Below, in pieces: positions 47,663 through 57,409 of a DNA stretch of 64,000 nucleotides. This stretch comes from an uncultured Alphaproteobacteria bacterium (lineage in GTDB: Bacteria > Pseudomonadota > Alphaproteobacteria > UBA6615), in contig CALSML010000021.1 of NCBI GenBank assembly GCA_943787445.1, positions 26,987 through 90,986 of the forward strand, written 5' to 3'. The stretch's first letter is position 1; the number at the start of each line of letters is the position of its first letter. The notes under the pieces were generated by a model. The model made no database searches, was not told where the DNA came from, and was given only the letters and a program-made list of their open reading frames with translations. A program made the position numbers and the translations under genes.

Positions 47663-48809
47663 ATGAGCCTGAACCGCGCCTGCGCCATCGCCGGAGTGGC
47701 AGAATCCCGTCTGGGGGTTGTTCCGGATTCGACCGTTCTCAGCCTTCAGGCCGAAGCGCCTCGTCGCGGCGCTTGCGGATGCCGGACTGGAGAAATCAGA
47801 CGTTGATGGCTTGCTCGTCTCCGGCGCCTGGGGACGCCTCCCGGGACTACAGATCGCCGAATATCTGGGCATTCAGCCCGCCTATTCCGACAGCACGATG
47901 GTTGGCGGTGCCTCTTTCGAATTTCATCTAGGGCATGCCGCAGCCGCCATTCAGGCCGGGCTCTGCAAGGTTGCCGTGATTCTCTATGGCAGCACCCAAC
48001 GATCGCGCGCCGACAAGTATATCTTCCAGATCCGCAGCGACCTCGGATTCCAGTATGAGGCACCTTACGGGCTTCCAACCCCTGTCGGCTCCTACGCACT
48101 GGCCGCGTCGCGCCATTTCGCGCAATACGGCACCACGAATGAACAACTGGCTGATCTGGCTGTCGCCACCCGGGACTGGGCTGCGCTCAACCCCAAGGCC
48201 TATCGTCCGTGAACCCCTTACCCGCGAAGATGTCCTTAATTCCGGCCCCATCGCGACCCCGCTGAACAAACTGGATTGCTGCCTGTTCACCGATGGTGGT
48301 GGCGCGGTCGTCGTGGTCAGCCCCGATATCGCCAAAACCCTCGATAAACCGCCGGTCTGGCTGCTCGGTCAGGGTGAAAGCGTGTCCCATGCACAGATTT
48401 CCGAGATGCGCGACCTGACAATCACGCCCGCTGCCCGATCGGGGGCCCGCGCGTTCGACATGGCCGGGATCACCCACAGCGATCTCGATGTGGTCGAAAT
48501 CTACGATTCCTTTACCATCACCGTATTGCTGACACTGGAATCCCTCGGGTTCTGCGCGCCGGGAACCGGGGGTGAATTCATTGCCAATGGGCGAACCGGA
48601 CCGTCGGGCGAGTTTCCGCTGAACACCAATGGCGGCGGCCTGTCCTATTGTCACCCGGGACAGTACGGCATCTTCCTGATTATCGAGGCTGTTCGTCAGT
48701 TGCGCGGGAATGTGACGCCCGACAGGTCGCGGACGCCACACTGGCCCTGATCAGCGGTACCGGCGGCGTGCTGTCGTCCAATTCGACCTGTATTCTGGGA
48801 GTGGAATAG
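47663..48809 (+). pseudogene. Thiolase-family (SCPx-like) protein, frameshifted
   Basis: About 380 residues in four frame segments. It begins CAIAGVAESRLGVVPDST; breaks are near 47758, 48205 and 48717. The central part has GLLVSGAWGRLPGLQIAEYL and FEFHLGHAAAAIQAGL, where Cys of true thiolases is replaced; later VVEIYDSFTITVLLTLE and GGLSYCHPG match SCPx-type thiolases. It is followed by a DUF35 gene, the usual partner that forms a complex in side-chain shortening of steroids or branched acids. Both are broken. Confidence 0.8.
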
Positions 48810-48813
48810 ACCG

Positions 48814-49208
48814 ATGTCCGAAGAAGACCTTCCCGATCCTGATTCCGAACCCTACTGGCAGGGTGCGGCCAAAGGCGAACTGCATTTTCGAACGCTGCGG
48901 CAGCTGTGATGCCGCAATTTTCTATCCGCGCTCACTGTGCACCGAATGCGGCGCACCAGACCCGGACTGGGCGGTTTCCAAGGGATTGGGCAGCGTCTAT
49001 GCCTGTTCCATCGTTCATCGCCCGCCCCCTGCCTTCAAGGATGAAGCACCCTATGCCGTGCTGCTGGTCGATCTGGATGAAGGGTTCCGGATGATGAGCC
49101 GTCTCGCAGAGGGGGACGCGGAGTCGATTTCCATCGGCGATCGGGTTCAGGTCGTGTTCAATGACGGCCCCTGACGGTCGCCCCACTCCCTATTTTATTC
49201 CTGCCTGA
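48814..49208 (+). pseudogene. DUF35 OB-fold zinc-ribbon protein, frameshifted
   Basis: It starts 4 bp after the thiolase stop with LPDPDSEPYWQGAAKGEL. A shift near 48885 leads into the zinc ribbon CGSCDAAIFYPRSLCTECG (four Cys), then the OB-fold part VYACSIVHRPPPAFK. A second one, in C4 at 49168-49171, cuts off DGRPTPYFIPA, the usual C-terminal end. DUF35 proteins bind acyl-CoA next to SCPx-type thiolases. Confidence 0.78.
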
Positions 49209-49220
49209 GAGCCACCCCGC

Positions 49221-49914
49221 ATGAAGAACAAAAAATCAGAAACGCTCGAAGAGGCCGTCAGCCGGATCGACGACGGTGCAACCCTGCTCATTGGTGGGTT
49301 CGGACAGCCTGGTGTTCCCGAAATCCTGATCGATGGGGTTTGCGACCTTAGCCGCCGTGACCTGACCATCGTCACCAACAATGCCGGCACCGGCCATAGC
49401 GGCATTGCGCGGCTGATCGAAGAAGGGTGCGTCTCGAAGCTGATCTGCAGCTTCCCCTGGGCCAAGGAATCCTTTGTTTTCAAAGAATTGTACGACGCCG
49501 GGAAGATCGAACTTGAAATCGTCCCACAGGGCACTCTGGCCGAACGCATGCGCACAGCCGGTGCCGGCCTCGGCGGTTTCCTGACACCGACCGGGGTCGG
49601 CACGGATCTGGCAGACGGCAAACCCAGCATGACTGTCGACGGCAAGGACTACGTGCTGGAGAAACCCCTTCGCGGCGATTTCCGCCCTCATCAAGGCCTA
49701 TCAGGCCGATCCCCGTGGCAATCTGATCTATCGCAAGACCGGTCGGAACTTCAATCCGATCATGGCCATGGCCTCGGACTTCACGATTGTCGAAGTGCAG
49801 GAAGATGTCGCCATTGACGAGCTGGACCCGGAGGTCATCGTAACACCGGGTGTTTTCGTCGATACCTATTATGTGACCGGTTGGTATGAAATCGGCAAGG
49901 AGCGCAGCGCATGA
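49221..49914 (+). pseudogene. 3-oxoacid CoA-transferase subunit A, frameshifted copy
   Basis: A 231-codon subunit A with one extra C near 49683 after KPLRGDF. The first part has GGFGQPGVPEILIDG; the restored part has NLIYRKTGRNFNPIMAMASD and VTPGVFVDTYYVTGW. The stop overlaps the subunit B ATG (ATGA). An intact paralog of this subunit lies just downstream of B, which may compensate. Confidence 0.85.
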
Positions 49915-50585
49915 GCGAGCAAACAAACCTTCTGACCCGTCAGCAGATCGCCGCCCGCGCGGCGCAGGACATGGAAGACGGCTGGCTCGTCAATCTGGGT
50001 ATCGGCATGCCGACCATGATCCCCGCTTTCATTCCGAGCGGCTGCGATGTGATGTTTCACAGCGAAAACGGCCTGATCGGGATGGGCCCGCCGCCGGCCG
50101 AGGGGGAAGCCGATCAGGACCTGATCAGCGCTGGCAAGGAGCTGGTCACGATGGTGTCCGGCGGCGCCTATGTGCATCATACGGATTCCTTCGCCATTGC
50201 CCGCGGCGGTCGGCTGGATTGCGCGGTGCTGGGGGCGTTTCAGGTCGCCGCGAATGGTGACCTTTGCAACTGGCGCCTGCCCAACCAGACCTCGGGCAGC
50301 GTCGGCGGGGCCATGGACATTGCCGCAGGTTCCAAGCGCGTTTTCGTGATGATGACCCACACAGCACGGGACGGTGCGGCCAAAATTGTGGCCGAGCGCA
50401 CCTATCCGCTGACCGCGATGAAGGTGGTGACGAAGATTTTCACTGATATGGCGGTCATTTCGGTCACCCCGAATGGTTTTGTGCTTGATGAAGTCGCACC
50501 GGGCCTGACGGCCGATGACGTCCAGGCTGTCACCGATGCGCCGCTGAACATGGACGCTGTGGGAACCATCGACGTCGCTGCATAA
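49911..50585 (+). CDS. 3-oxoacid CoA-transferase subunit B
   Basis: A 224-residue subunit B of a class I CoA-transferase (SCOT, AtoA or PcaJ type). The catalytic Glu52 is in HSENGLIGMG. VNLGIGMPTMIP forms the N-terminal part, and GAYVHHTDSFAIARGG, NWRLPN and VTPNGFVLDEVAPG follow. It moves CoA from succinyl- or acetyl-CoA to a 3-oxoacid. It lies between two A subunits and is in frame, coupled to the broken upstream A gene. Confidence 0.93.
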   Translation: MSEQTNLLTRQQIAARAAQDMEDGWLVNLGIGMPTMIPAFIPSGCDVMFHSENGLIGMGPPPAEGEADQDLISAGKELVTMVSGGAYVHHTDSFAIARGGRLDCAVLGAFQVAANGDLCNWRLPNQTSGSVGGAMDIAAGSKRVFVMMTHTARDGAAKIVAERTYPLTAMKVVTKIFTDMAVISVTPNGFVLDEVAPGLTADDVQAVTDAPLNMDAVGTIDVAA

Positions 50586-50621
50586 GCCAAACCGACCCCT
50601 ACGCCGATCCGCAGTACCGTC

Positions 50622-51329
50622 ATGCAGAACAAGAAGTCGGATACGCTTGAAGGTGCGGTAAGCCAAATCCACGATGGTGCAACCATCCTGATTGGCGGTT
50701 TTGCGGATCCCGGCACGCCGGAAATCCTAATCGACGGCCTGCGTGATCTGGCCCGTCGCGACCTCACCATCGTCATCAACAATCCCGGCATGCGTGACAG
50801 CGGTGTGGCACGGCTGATCGAAGACGGCTGCGTGTCCAAACTGATCTGCAGTTTCCAGTGGCCCAGAGAATCCGAAACCTTCATGGCGCTGCACGATGCA
50901 GGCCAGATCGGACTGGAGATCGTGCCCCAGGGAACCCTGGCCGAGCGCATGCGGACCGCCGGCGCCGGACTGGGCGGTTTTCTGACCCCCACGGCTGTCG
51001 GAACGGCCCTGGCAGATGGCAAGCAGACCGTGACCGTTGATGGCACCGAATATCTGCTGGAAACGCCATTGCGCGGCGATTTTGCCCTGATCAAGGCCTT
51101 CCGGGCCGACCCCCGCGGCAATCTGATCTATCGTCGGACCGCCCGCAATTTCAATCCGATCATGGCCATGGCCGCGGATTTCACTATTGCCGAAGTGCAG
51201 GAAGATGTCCCCATCGACGCGCTCGATCCGGAGGAAATCGTGACCCCGGGCGTGTTTGTCGACCGCTACCATGTGACAGGCTGGTACGAAATCGGCAAGC
51301 CCCGGAACGCCGGGTCTGCCGGTCATTGA
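50622..51329 (+). CDS. 3-oxoacid CoA-transferase subunit A, intact paralog
   Basis: A 235-residue subunit A with GGFADPGTPEILIDGLRDL, GAGLGGFLTPTAVGT and VTPGVFVDRYHVTGWYEI. It is highly similar to the broken A gene upstream, so the A-B-A order results from duplication of A. It has no B partner of its own, so it may pair with the single B. It lies 36 bp after B on the same strand. Confidence 0.92.
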   Translation: MQNKKSDTLEGAVSQIHDGATILIGGFADPGTPEILIDGLRDLARRDLTIVINNPGMRDSGVARLIEDGCVSKLICSFQWPRESETFMALHDAGQIGLEIVPQGTLAERMRTAGAGLGGFLTPTAVGTALADGKQTVTVDGTEYLLETPLRGDFALIKAFRADPRGNLIYRRTARNFNPIMAMAADFTIAEVQEDVPIDALDPEEIVTPGVFVDRYHVTGWYEIGKPRNAGSAGH

Positions 51330-51353
51330 TTCCACCCAAATCATGCTAGAAGA

Positions 51354-52229
51354 ATGAGTAACGTTCTCTCAGGGAAAGCCACCAAATTGACGACGACAAC
51401 CAACTGGACCCCTTGGGCTGCCGCAGCAACGGTGCTGCTGGCATTGAGCGCTATATCCGCGCAGGCACACGACAATCAGGTTGAAATGATTGTCGAATTC
51501 GAACGCCGTTGCTTCGTCACGAATGGTCTGCCTGATCACGACACGGGAACCTTCCCGAACAAGGGCAACCCCCACACCCTGCTGGCGCAGAAACTGCGCC
51601 TCTGCATGCCGAGCAAACCGCCAAACCAAATCGGAACCGTTCCGCAATATCACAAGGATTCCATCGGAATCGCCATCAACGGCGTTCAGATCCGCCCCGG
51701 TTCCGCAGATTACTTCGATGCGGAAAGTCCGCGCGGTTTCTCACGCGATCCGAGTTCGGGCTGGAGTCTCGACGCCATGGGCGCACGCGAAAAACTGGGC
51801 CTGGATCACCACAACGCGCATGTGAATCACCGCGGCCTCTATCACTATCACGGGGTCTCCGAAGCTCTAGCCAAATCGACGCGGGCCCTAGTGATCGGCT
51901 ATGCCGCAGACGGATACGACATTCACTATGTCGGCGCGCGTATGACCTCCAGCTACCAGTTGAAACGGGGGCACCGTCCCTTCCCGCCTGGCGGGGTCTA
52001 TGACGGCACCTACAATGAAGACTGGGAATATGTGAAGGGCTCTGGCCGGCTCGATGAATGCAACGGCACCAAGAATCTCTATGGGCGCTTTGTCTATTAC
52101 GCGACCGACACCTATCCGTTTTTCCCACGCTGTCTGTGGGGCGAGATCAGTGACGATTTCAAGCAACCGCCCGAACGTCCCGGTGGACCGGGCCGACGCG
52201 GTCCCGACGGACCGCCACCACGGCGCTAA
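51354..52229 (+). CDS. YHYH-domain secreted protein
   Basis: A 291-residue exported protein. The signal peptide ends near SAQA (residue about 39). The YHYH domain shows DHHNAHVNHRGLYHYHGV, rich in His and probably metal-binding, followed by GYAADGYDIHY. The C-terminus is Pro/Gly/Arg-rich. Such proteins are found in marine bacteria and in association with TonB systems; no activity is established. It stands 25 bp after the CoA-transferase gene, but the unit is probably separate. Confidence 0.85.
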   Translation: MSNVLSGKATKLTTTTNWTPWAAAATVLLALSAISAQAHDNQVEMIVEFERRCFVTNGLPDHDTGTFPNKGNPHTLLAQKLRLCMPSKPPNQIGTVPQYHKDSIGIAINGVQIRPGSADYFDAESPRGFSRDPSSGWSLDAMGAREKLGLDHHNAHVNHRGLYHYHGVSEALAKSTRALVIGYAADGYDIHYVGARMTSSYQLKRGHRPFPPGGVYDGTYNEDWEYVKGSGRLDECNGTKNLYGRFVYYATDTYPFFPRCLWGEISDDFKQPPERPGGPGRRGPDGPPPRR

Positions 52230-52271
52230 CGCATCAGGGTACGGCGCACACGCGCCAGGAAAGGGAAAATC

Positions 52272-53030
52272 ATGGAGTCTCTGACATCAATCGAAGGTCA
52301 GGTCGCAGTTGTGACTGGCGGCACGGCCGGCATGGGCGAAGCGGCCTGCATTCGCTTCGGTGCCGCTGGTGCCAAGGTCGCCGTCATTGGACGAACGCCT
52401 GAAAAGGGCAATGCCGTGGTCAAAAAGATCATTGATGCCGGTGGCGAAGCGATGTTCGTGAAAGCCGAGTGCGCCGATGAGGGCGAGGTCAAGGCTGCGA
52501 CGAAGACGATCCTCGACACCTGGGGTCGCGCGGATATCCTAGTGAACACAGCCGGCGGCTTCTTCGATGCCCCGCCCCTGGAAGATGTCACCATCGACGG
52601 CATGCGGGAAAACTACGACTGGAACGTGATCGCCAAGTTTCTGATCACCCGCGAGCTGGTGCCAACCATGAAGGCCCAAAACTACGGGCGGATCGTGAAT
52701 ATCTCGTCCGTGGCCGGACGCACGGCGAGCGCCGGGTCGATCGAATATTCGACCAACGAAGCCGCCATTGTCGGCATGACCCGACGGCTGGCCCGCGAAC
52801 TAGCGCCTTTCGGCATCACGGTCAACGCCATTGCGCCGGGACTGGTTCTGACCCCACGGGTACTCCGCCACCCGCCCGAAGTGCTCGAAACGCGCGCCAA
52901 GGCGATCCCGGTGGGTCGTCTGGGCAAGGCCGAAGAGCTGGCCCACGGCATCTGGTATCTCTGCACGCCGGGATCGGCCTTCATGACCGGCGCTGTGATG
53001 GACATCAATGGCGGCGCCTGGACCGGCTAA
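52272..53030 (+). CDS. SDR-family protein with altered catalytic Lys
   Basis: A 252-residue SDR fold: TGGTAGMGEAA near residue 15, NTAGG, the Ser of NISSVAGR, and TGAVMDINGGAW at the end. The catalytic tetrad reads Tyr159-Ser-Thr-Asn-Glu163, where the usual Y-x-x-x-K has Lys. One base change (AAA to GAA) would explain it. The protein may therefore be inactive or altered. It lies 23 bp before the racemase-family gene and may form an operon with it. Confidence 0.85.
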   Translation: MESLTSIEGQVAVVTGGTAGMGEAACIRFGAAGAKVAVIGRTPEKGNAVVKKIIDAGGEAMFVKAECADEGEVKAATKTILDTWGRADILVNTAGGFFDAPPLEDVTIDGMRENYDWNVIAKFLITRELVPTMKAQNYGRIVNISSVAGRTASAGSIEYSTNEAAIVGMTRRLARELAPFGITVNAIAPGLVLTPRVLRHPPEVLETRAKAIPVGRLGKAEELAHGIWYLCTPGSAFMTGAVMDINGGAWTG

Positions 53031-53053
53031 TCCGCAAGACAGGGTTTAAGAAC

Positions 53054-53713
53054 GTGTCACACCCCAAAATCACGCTTTTCAGCGTCCACAAGGACGCCAT
53101 GGCCGCTGCCGTGGACGCATTCGCCCGTGACTGGCCCGAGGCGCAGACCGACAATCTTCTCGATGACGGGCTGTTCCGCTGGGTCGGTGAGACCAAGGGT
53201 GTCGTGCCGGGAATGTACGAACCCTTCGAGGTCCACACCCGCTACATGGTGGAGCGCGGTGCTGACGCCATTTTGTTCACCTGCTCCGCCTTCCAGCCCT
53301 GCATTGATGCGGTCATGTCCCGGCACGCGATCCCCATGCTCAAGCCGAATGATGCGATGATCGAGCAGGCGCTCGATACTGCGTCGCGGGTCGCTGTCCT
53401 CGCCACGGTGGCCGGAACAATCCCGTCTGTCTCGGCCGAAATCGAAGCCATGGCCCGCGCCCGCGGTCAGGCCATCACGCTGTCGCAACATTATGTCGAA
53501 GACGCCTTCGACGCGATGGCCGCGGGTGACGGAGAGAGCCACGACGCGATGGTCGCAAACGAAGCCCGCACCATCACCGAAGCCGATGTGATCGTTCTGG
53601 CGCAGTTCACCCTGTCGCGCGCGGTTCCCGCGGTCAGTCAGGTCACCGACATTCCCGTGCTGAACTCACCGGGTGCTGCCGTCGCTAAGCTCAAGGGTAT
53701 ACTCAACGATTGA
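53054..53713 (+). CDS. Aspartate/glutamate racemase-family protein
   Basis: A 219-residue protein of the Asp/Glu/hydantoin racemase superfamily. The first catalytic Cys is in LFTCSAFQPC; the second conserved position appears as LAQFTLSRA, without Cys, so a racemase of the two-base type is doubtful. ATVAGTIPSVSAEIEAMAR and DAMVANEARTI are typical of uncharacterised members. The start is GTG at 53054. The function is unknown; decarboxylase- or isomerase-like reactions are known for one-Cys relatives. Confidence 0.8.
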   Translation: MSHPKITLFSVHKDAMAAAVDAFARDWPEAQTDNLLDDGLFRWVGETKGVVPGMYEPFEVHTRYMVERGADAILFTCSAFQPCIDAVMSRHAIPMLKPNDAMIEQALDTASRVAVLATVAGTIPSVSAEIEAMARARGQAITLSQHYVEDAFDAMAAGDGESHDAMVANEARTITEADVIVLAQFTLSRAVPAVSQVTDIPVLNSPGAAVAKLKGILND

Positions 53714-53938
53714 CGCATCCAAATACCTAGGGATGAAACGCAGGCCAACTCCTTATGCACACTGATCATGGTCAGGCTGTCATCGCTATCTAACATGATC
53801 ACGTCGTTCTCAGTTCAAAAGCAAACTACGCTCGTCCTGCCATCCTGCGCTGAAACAATCGGCACGACAGCTAGTCCGACCAATATCGAAACAAATAATC
53901 ACGCCCCTTCTTGCCACCAAACGCTCCTGAACATTCGA

Positions 53939-54496
53939 TCAGTAGTAACTGATTTCACGGACATCTATCTCCACCTGATGATCACGACCAAAGGCAACGA
54001 TTCCTACTGACCTCAAATCGTTCGGGCTTGGCACGGCCCTAAGAAGACTGCCGGACGGCTTGAACACCTCAAAGGGAAGACGCACCTCGGCCCATTCTCG
54101 ATTCACTTCAAAGCCTGCTTGGTAGTACTGCCATGGCAACAACGTCCCACTTGTGCGTAAGTGTACAAAGTACCGTTGATCATTACCGCGAACGACCAAC
54201 CGCAGGCCAACCGATGATTCCGGGAGTGGCGTAAGCAATTTCATGCGGAACTGGATAAAGCCGCCGTTGTTTCGTGTACTTACGCTACCGATCAGTCTCG
54301 CATGGGTCTCGGCGTCTTCCTCATCAAACGAAACCTTACCGGTTGAAACCCCGCCCATCACTGTATCCGCGATAAATTGCCATCGACTTTCTGGATGAGA
54401 TTCGAAGTCATCTATCGTTGTCCCCTCAGCGATCGCAGTCGAAGGAGTGTTGAGCACCAAAGCAACCAGCACCATAAGTAGAAAAGTCAATTTCAT
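53939..54496 (-). CDS. CIA30-family secreted protein
   Basis: A 185-residue protein with signal peptide (MKLTFLLMVLVALVLN, cleavage near AIAEG) and a galactose-binding-like CIA30 domain: IDDFESHPESRWQFIADTVM, GGVSTGKVSF, GFIQFRMKL and YFVHLRT. The start at 54496 has GGAG seven bases upstream. CIA30 is named after a complex-I assembly factor, but bacterial secreted members have no fixed role. The base composition is intermediate. Confidence 0.85.
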   Translation of the reverse strand: MKLTFLLMVLVALVLNTPSTAIAEGTTIDDFESHPESRWQFIADTVMGGVSTGKVSFDEEDAETHARLIGSVSTRNNGGFIQFRMKLLTPLPESSVGLRLVVRGNDQRYFVHLRTSGTLLPWQYYQAGFEVNREWAEVRLPFEVFKPSGSLLRAVPSPNDLRSVGIVAFGRDHQVEIDVREISYY

Positions 54497-54532
54497 AATG
54501 TGCTCCGAAAAAACAACAGAGGGTGAACTCAA

Positions 54533-54968
54533 TTAAGACGAACTCAGCTTAAATGGTTTGATAACCGAGGGGTTTATGCTTCCAATTGATGCCACTCACC
54601 GAAGGCTGTGGAAGTATTCGGATTTAGAATTTAACAGCTATTGCGATACCGGTCGCTGTAAAATGTTTGCAGGTCGAAGCGTAGACTGAGACAAATTCCT
54701 GCAGAATCTTTAGCCCCTGATTTTTGGCTTCGTACTCCCCTCTTCCGAACGTTTAGTTTGGTTTTCGGTGCACTTACAGCCATAAGCGCAATACATTGCG
54801 GTTGATTTAACATCAGCGAGCATAGCCAAGCAGGGTATATAACAAAATCATCTGTACTTTGTTTATTTCTCGCCCGACAGGTAACAGAGGTTTGCGCGGT
54901 AACCTCGCGGCTTTGTCTCTCATTCGTTGTCACTAAGGAGAAGCATGTTATCTTAACTCGAGGTCGTC
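54533..54968. other. Gene-poor region between CIA30 and TauD genes
   Basis: It holds the promoter region of the CIA30 gene. No RNA or mobile element is recognised. A 113-codon minus-strand frame (54631-54972) has no recognisable domains and atypical composition, so it was not called. Confidence 0.4.
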
Positions 54969-55835
54969 TCAATCGTGTCGGCGTGACACGCGTAGGCTTG
55001 TTTTGGCCACCTCCCGCTCCTCATGAAACGGCCGTTCGCCCTTGACTGTGACGCGGTGACCTTGGCGTTCGTTCGGCCAATAGTCCCAGATCGCAAAATG
55101 TTGGGTGCAGCGATTATCCCAGAAGGCAATGGCGTTCTCCGACCACTTAAAACGTACCTGAAATTCAGGGCGCTGCTGATGCGCATAAAGCATTTGCAGG
55201 ATAGCCTTACTCTCCGCGGTAGTCAGGCCGTTGATCTTCGTCGTAAAGCTTGGGTTCACGTAAAGCGTCTGGCGCAGCGAACGCGGATGCGTCCGCACAA
55301 CAGGGTGCTCGGCGCTGGGATAGACCTTACCTGTGTCGTCGACGCCGCGGTCAGCATAACGGCCGCGATATACGTGCTCGGACTCGTGTATTGCCGTTTT
55401 GTCCGACAGAAAATTCTGCATCATTGGAGATAGCGTCTCATAGGCCGAATACATATTAGCGAATAACGTATCGCCGCCGACGGCCGGCAACACACGAAGC
55501 TGCAGGCACGAACCCAACGGCGGTTCAACATCGCAGGACACATCCGTGTGCCAGTTATTACCATCTGCATATTTGGAATTGGCGTCGGCGTGGATCGTCA
55601 TTATCTCCGGATGGCCATTTGGTCCCGGAGCAATCGGGTGCATGTGTAACTCGCCAAAGCGCTTCGCGAAGGCGACATGCGCCTCCGGCGATAGTGGAGG
55701 CTGGTCGCGGAAGAAAATAACAAGGTAATCCGTAAATGCCTGCTCGATCTCCGCAAATTGTGAGTCAGAAAGATTTTCGAGGTCGGCCCCTCGGATATCG
55801 GCTCCGATTATCGCCGTAACAGGCTCAACTTCCAT
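54969..55835 (-). CDS. TauD/TfdA-family alpha-ketoglutarate dioxygenase
   Basis: A 288-residue Fe(II)/2-oxoglutarate enzyme. Metal ligands are His96 and Asp98 in NWHTDVS and the distal His in NRCTQHFAIWDYW, with the 2OG-binding Arg in GHRVTV. The N-terminal part is IGADIRGADLENLS, then VIFFRDQPPLSPE. It resembles taurine or 2,4-D dioxygenases that hydroxylate next to a leaving group; the substrate is unknown. The gene is isolated, and upstream DNA becomes AT-rich. Confidence 0.92.
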   Translation of the reverse strand: MEVEPVTAIIGADIRGADLENLSDSQFAEIEQAFTDYLVIFFRDQPPLSPEAHVAFAKRFGELHMHPIAPGPNGHPEIMTIHADANSKYADGNNWHTDVSCDVEPPLGSCLQLRVLPAVGGDTLFANMYSAYETLSPMMQNFLSDKTAIHESEHVYRGRYADRGVDDTGKVYPSAEHPVVRTHPRSLRQTLYVNPSFTTKINGLTTAESKAILQMLYAHQQRPEFQVRFKWSENAIAFWDNRCTQHFAIWDYWPNERQGHRVTVKGERPFHEEREVAKTSLRVSRRHD

Positions 55836-56079
55836 ACGATATCTCCTCTTGCGAAGAATTCTAGTCTTCCCGCCATTCTAAAGGAAACCCTTCACAGATC
55901 GAGCTCCTGCCCAGGCCTTTTAGCTCTCCATAGGAATCCAATTGCTTGTTCGATGGACGCCGACGTTAGACAGCTTGCACAAACAATCTAACCTCACCTA
56001 GTTATGCACTTACAAAAAAATCGTATTTAAGATAAGGATCTGGTTAAATTTCATAGGCTTCTAAAAAAGGGTATTAATT

Positions 56080-57264
56080 TTGACTGATTTTTTTGACAGA
56101 TCACTAGTCCTTCACGAACAGCTTCGCGGTAAAATCAGCGTACAAAATAAGTTACCGATAGGAAGTAGAGATGATTTGTCACTTGCATATACCCCCGGGG
56201 TCGCACGTCCATGCGAAATCATCGCAGAGGAGCCTGAAGCTGCATACAGATTGACTTCGAAAGGTAACTCAGTCGCCGTTGTGACTGATGGATCTGCTGT
56301 TCTTGGGCTGGGTAATATCGGACCTCTTGCTTCTTTGCCGGTGATGGAGGGAAAAGCGCTACTTTTCCGAGAATTCGGAAAAATTGATGCATGGCCAATC
56401 TGTTTAGATACTAAAGACCCTGCAAAAATTGTAGAAACTTGTAAATTTATCGCTCCCTCTTTCGGAGGGATAAATCTTTAAGATATTTCAGCTCCGAGAT
56501 GTTTTGAAGTGGAAGCTGCCCTTCAAGATTTAGGTATCCCAGTATTTCATGATGACCAGCACGGAACCGCGATAGTTCTTCTCGCTGCGCTTATAAATGC
56601 CACCCAGGTAATTGGTAAAAACCTAAACGACATGCGAGTGGTCATAAATGGAGCCGGAGCTGCCGGAACAGCAATTGCTAAGCTTATATGCGGCATTGAT
56701 ATAACAGGGAATGAAATCAATCCGGTCGGCGATGTTATAATATGTGATTCCAAAGGAGCGATTTCAAAGAACCAGGATGGACTTAATTTGGAAAAAAGTC
56801 AACTGTTGGAATTCACTAATAAAAATAATAATTCAGGCACTCTAAAAGAGGTGATTAAGGGTTCTGACGTTTTCATCGGTGTATCAAAAGGCGATGTAAT
56901 AACAGCAGATGATGTAAAAGGTATGGCTAAAAATCCAATTATTTTAGCTATGGCAAATCCGACACCGGAAATTATGCCGGAGGAAGCAATCCGCGGAGGT
57001 GCTGCGGTAATCGGGACAGGGCGTAGTGATTTCGCTAATCAGGTAAACAACGTACTCGTTTTTCCGGGAATATTTCGTGGCGCACTAGATGCGCGAGCAC
57101 CTCAAATTAATGGAGAGATGAAGGTTGCAGTAGCGCTAGCGTTGGCCGGCGCTGTAGACGAAATCACCACTGAAAATATTCTTCCACACCCATTGGATCG
57201 GACGGTAGCGCCAAGGATTGCGAAACACGTACGCGCTGCGGCTAAAGCTTCGTTTAAAATCTAG
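56080..57264 (+). pseudogene. Malic enzyme (short form) with in-frame ochre stop
   Basis: A 394-codon frame with TAA at 56479-56481. The first part shows LAYTPGVARPC and VVTDGSAVLGLGNIGP; after the stop DISAPRCFEVE continues, then FHDDQHGTAIV, the dinucleotide site NGAGAAGTAIA and ANPTPEI. GINLED is the rule, so GAA to TAA is the likely change. The PTA domain is absent. The DNA is markedly AT-rich relative to genes before 55.8 kb, suggesting transfer. The start is TTG behind AAAAAAGGG. Confidence 0.82.
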
Positions 57265-57409
57265 TATTTACGAATTCGTATACTAAAAATTGTGATATTT
57301 AATATTGGCGATTAAAACAGAATGGGCTCCAAATCATTAAAATGATTGGCGCGCCCGAAACGATTCGTGCCTACTAAATTTGGCTTAGAAGCGGTTTCTT
57401 TTCAATTCC

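Noticed and set aside
53768..54010. 80-codon plus-strand gene
   Set aside because: It has no recognisable domain and no ribosome site, and it runs antisense into the CIA30 3' end.
54631..54972. 113-codon minus-strand gene
   Set aside because: No domain, odd composition rich in Cys, Arg and Ser, no clear ribosome site, and it overlaps the end of the TauD gene.
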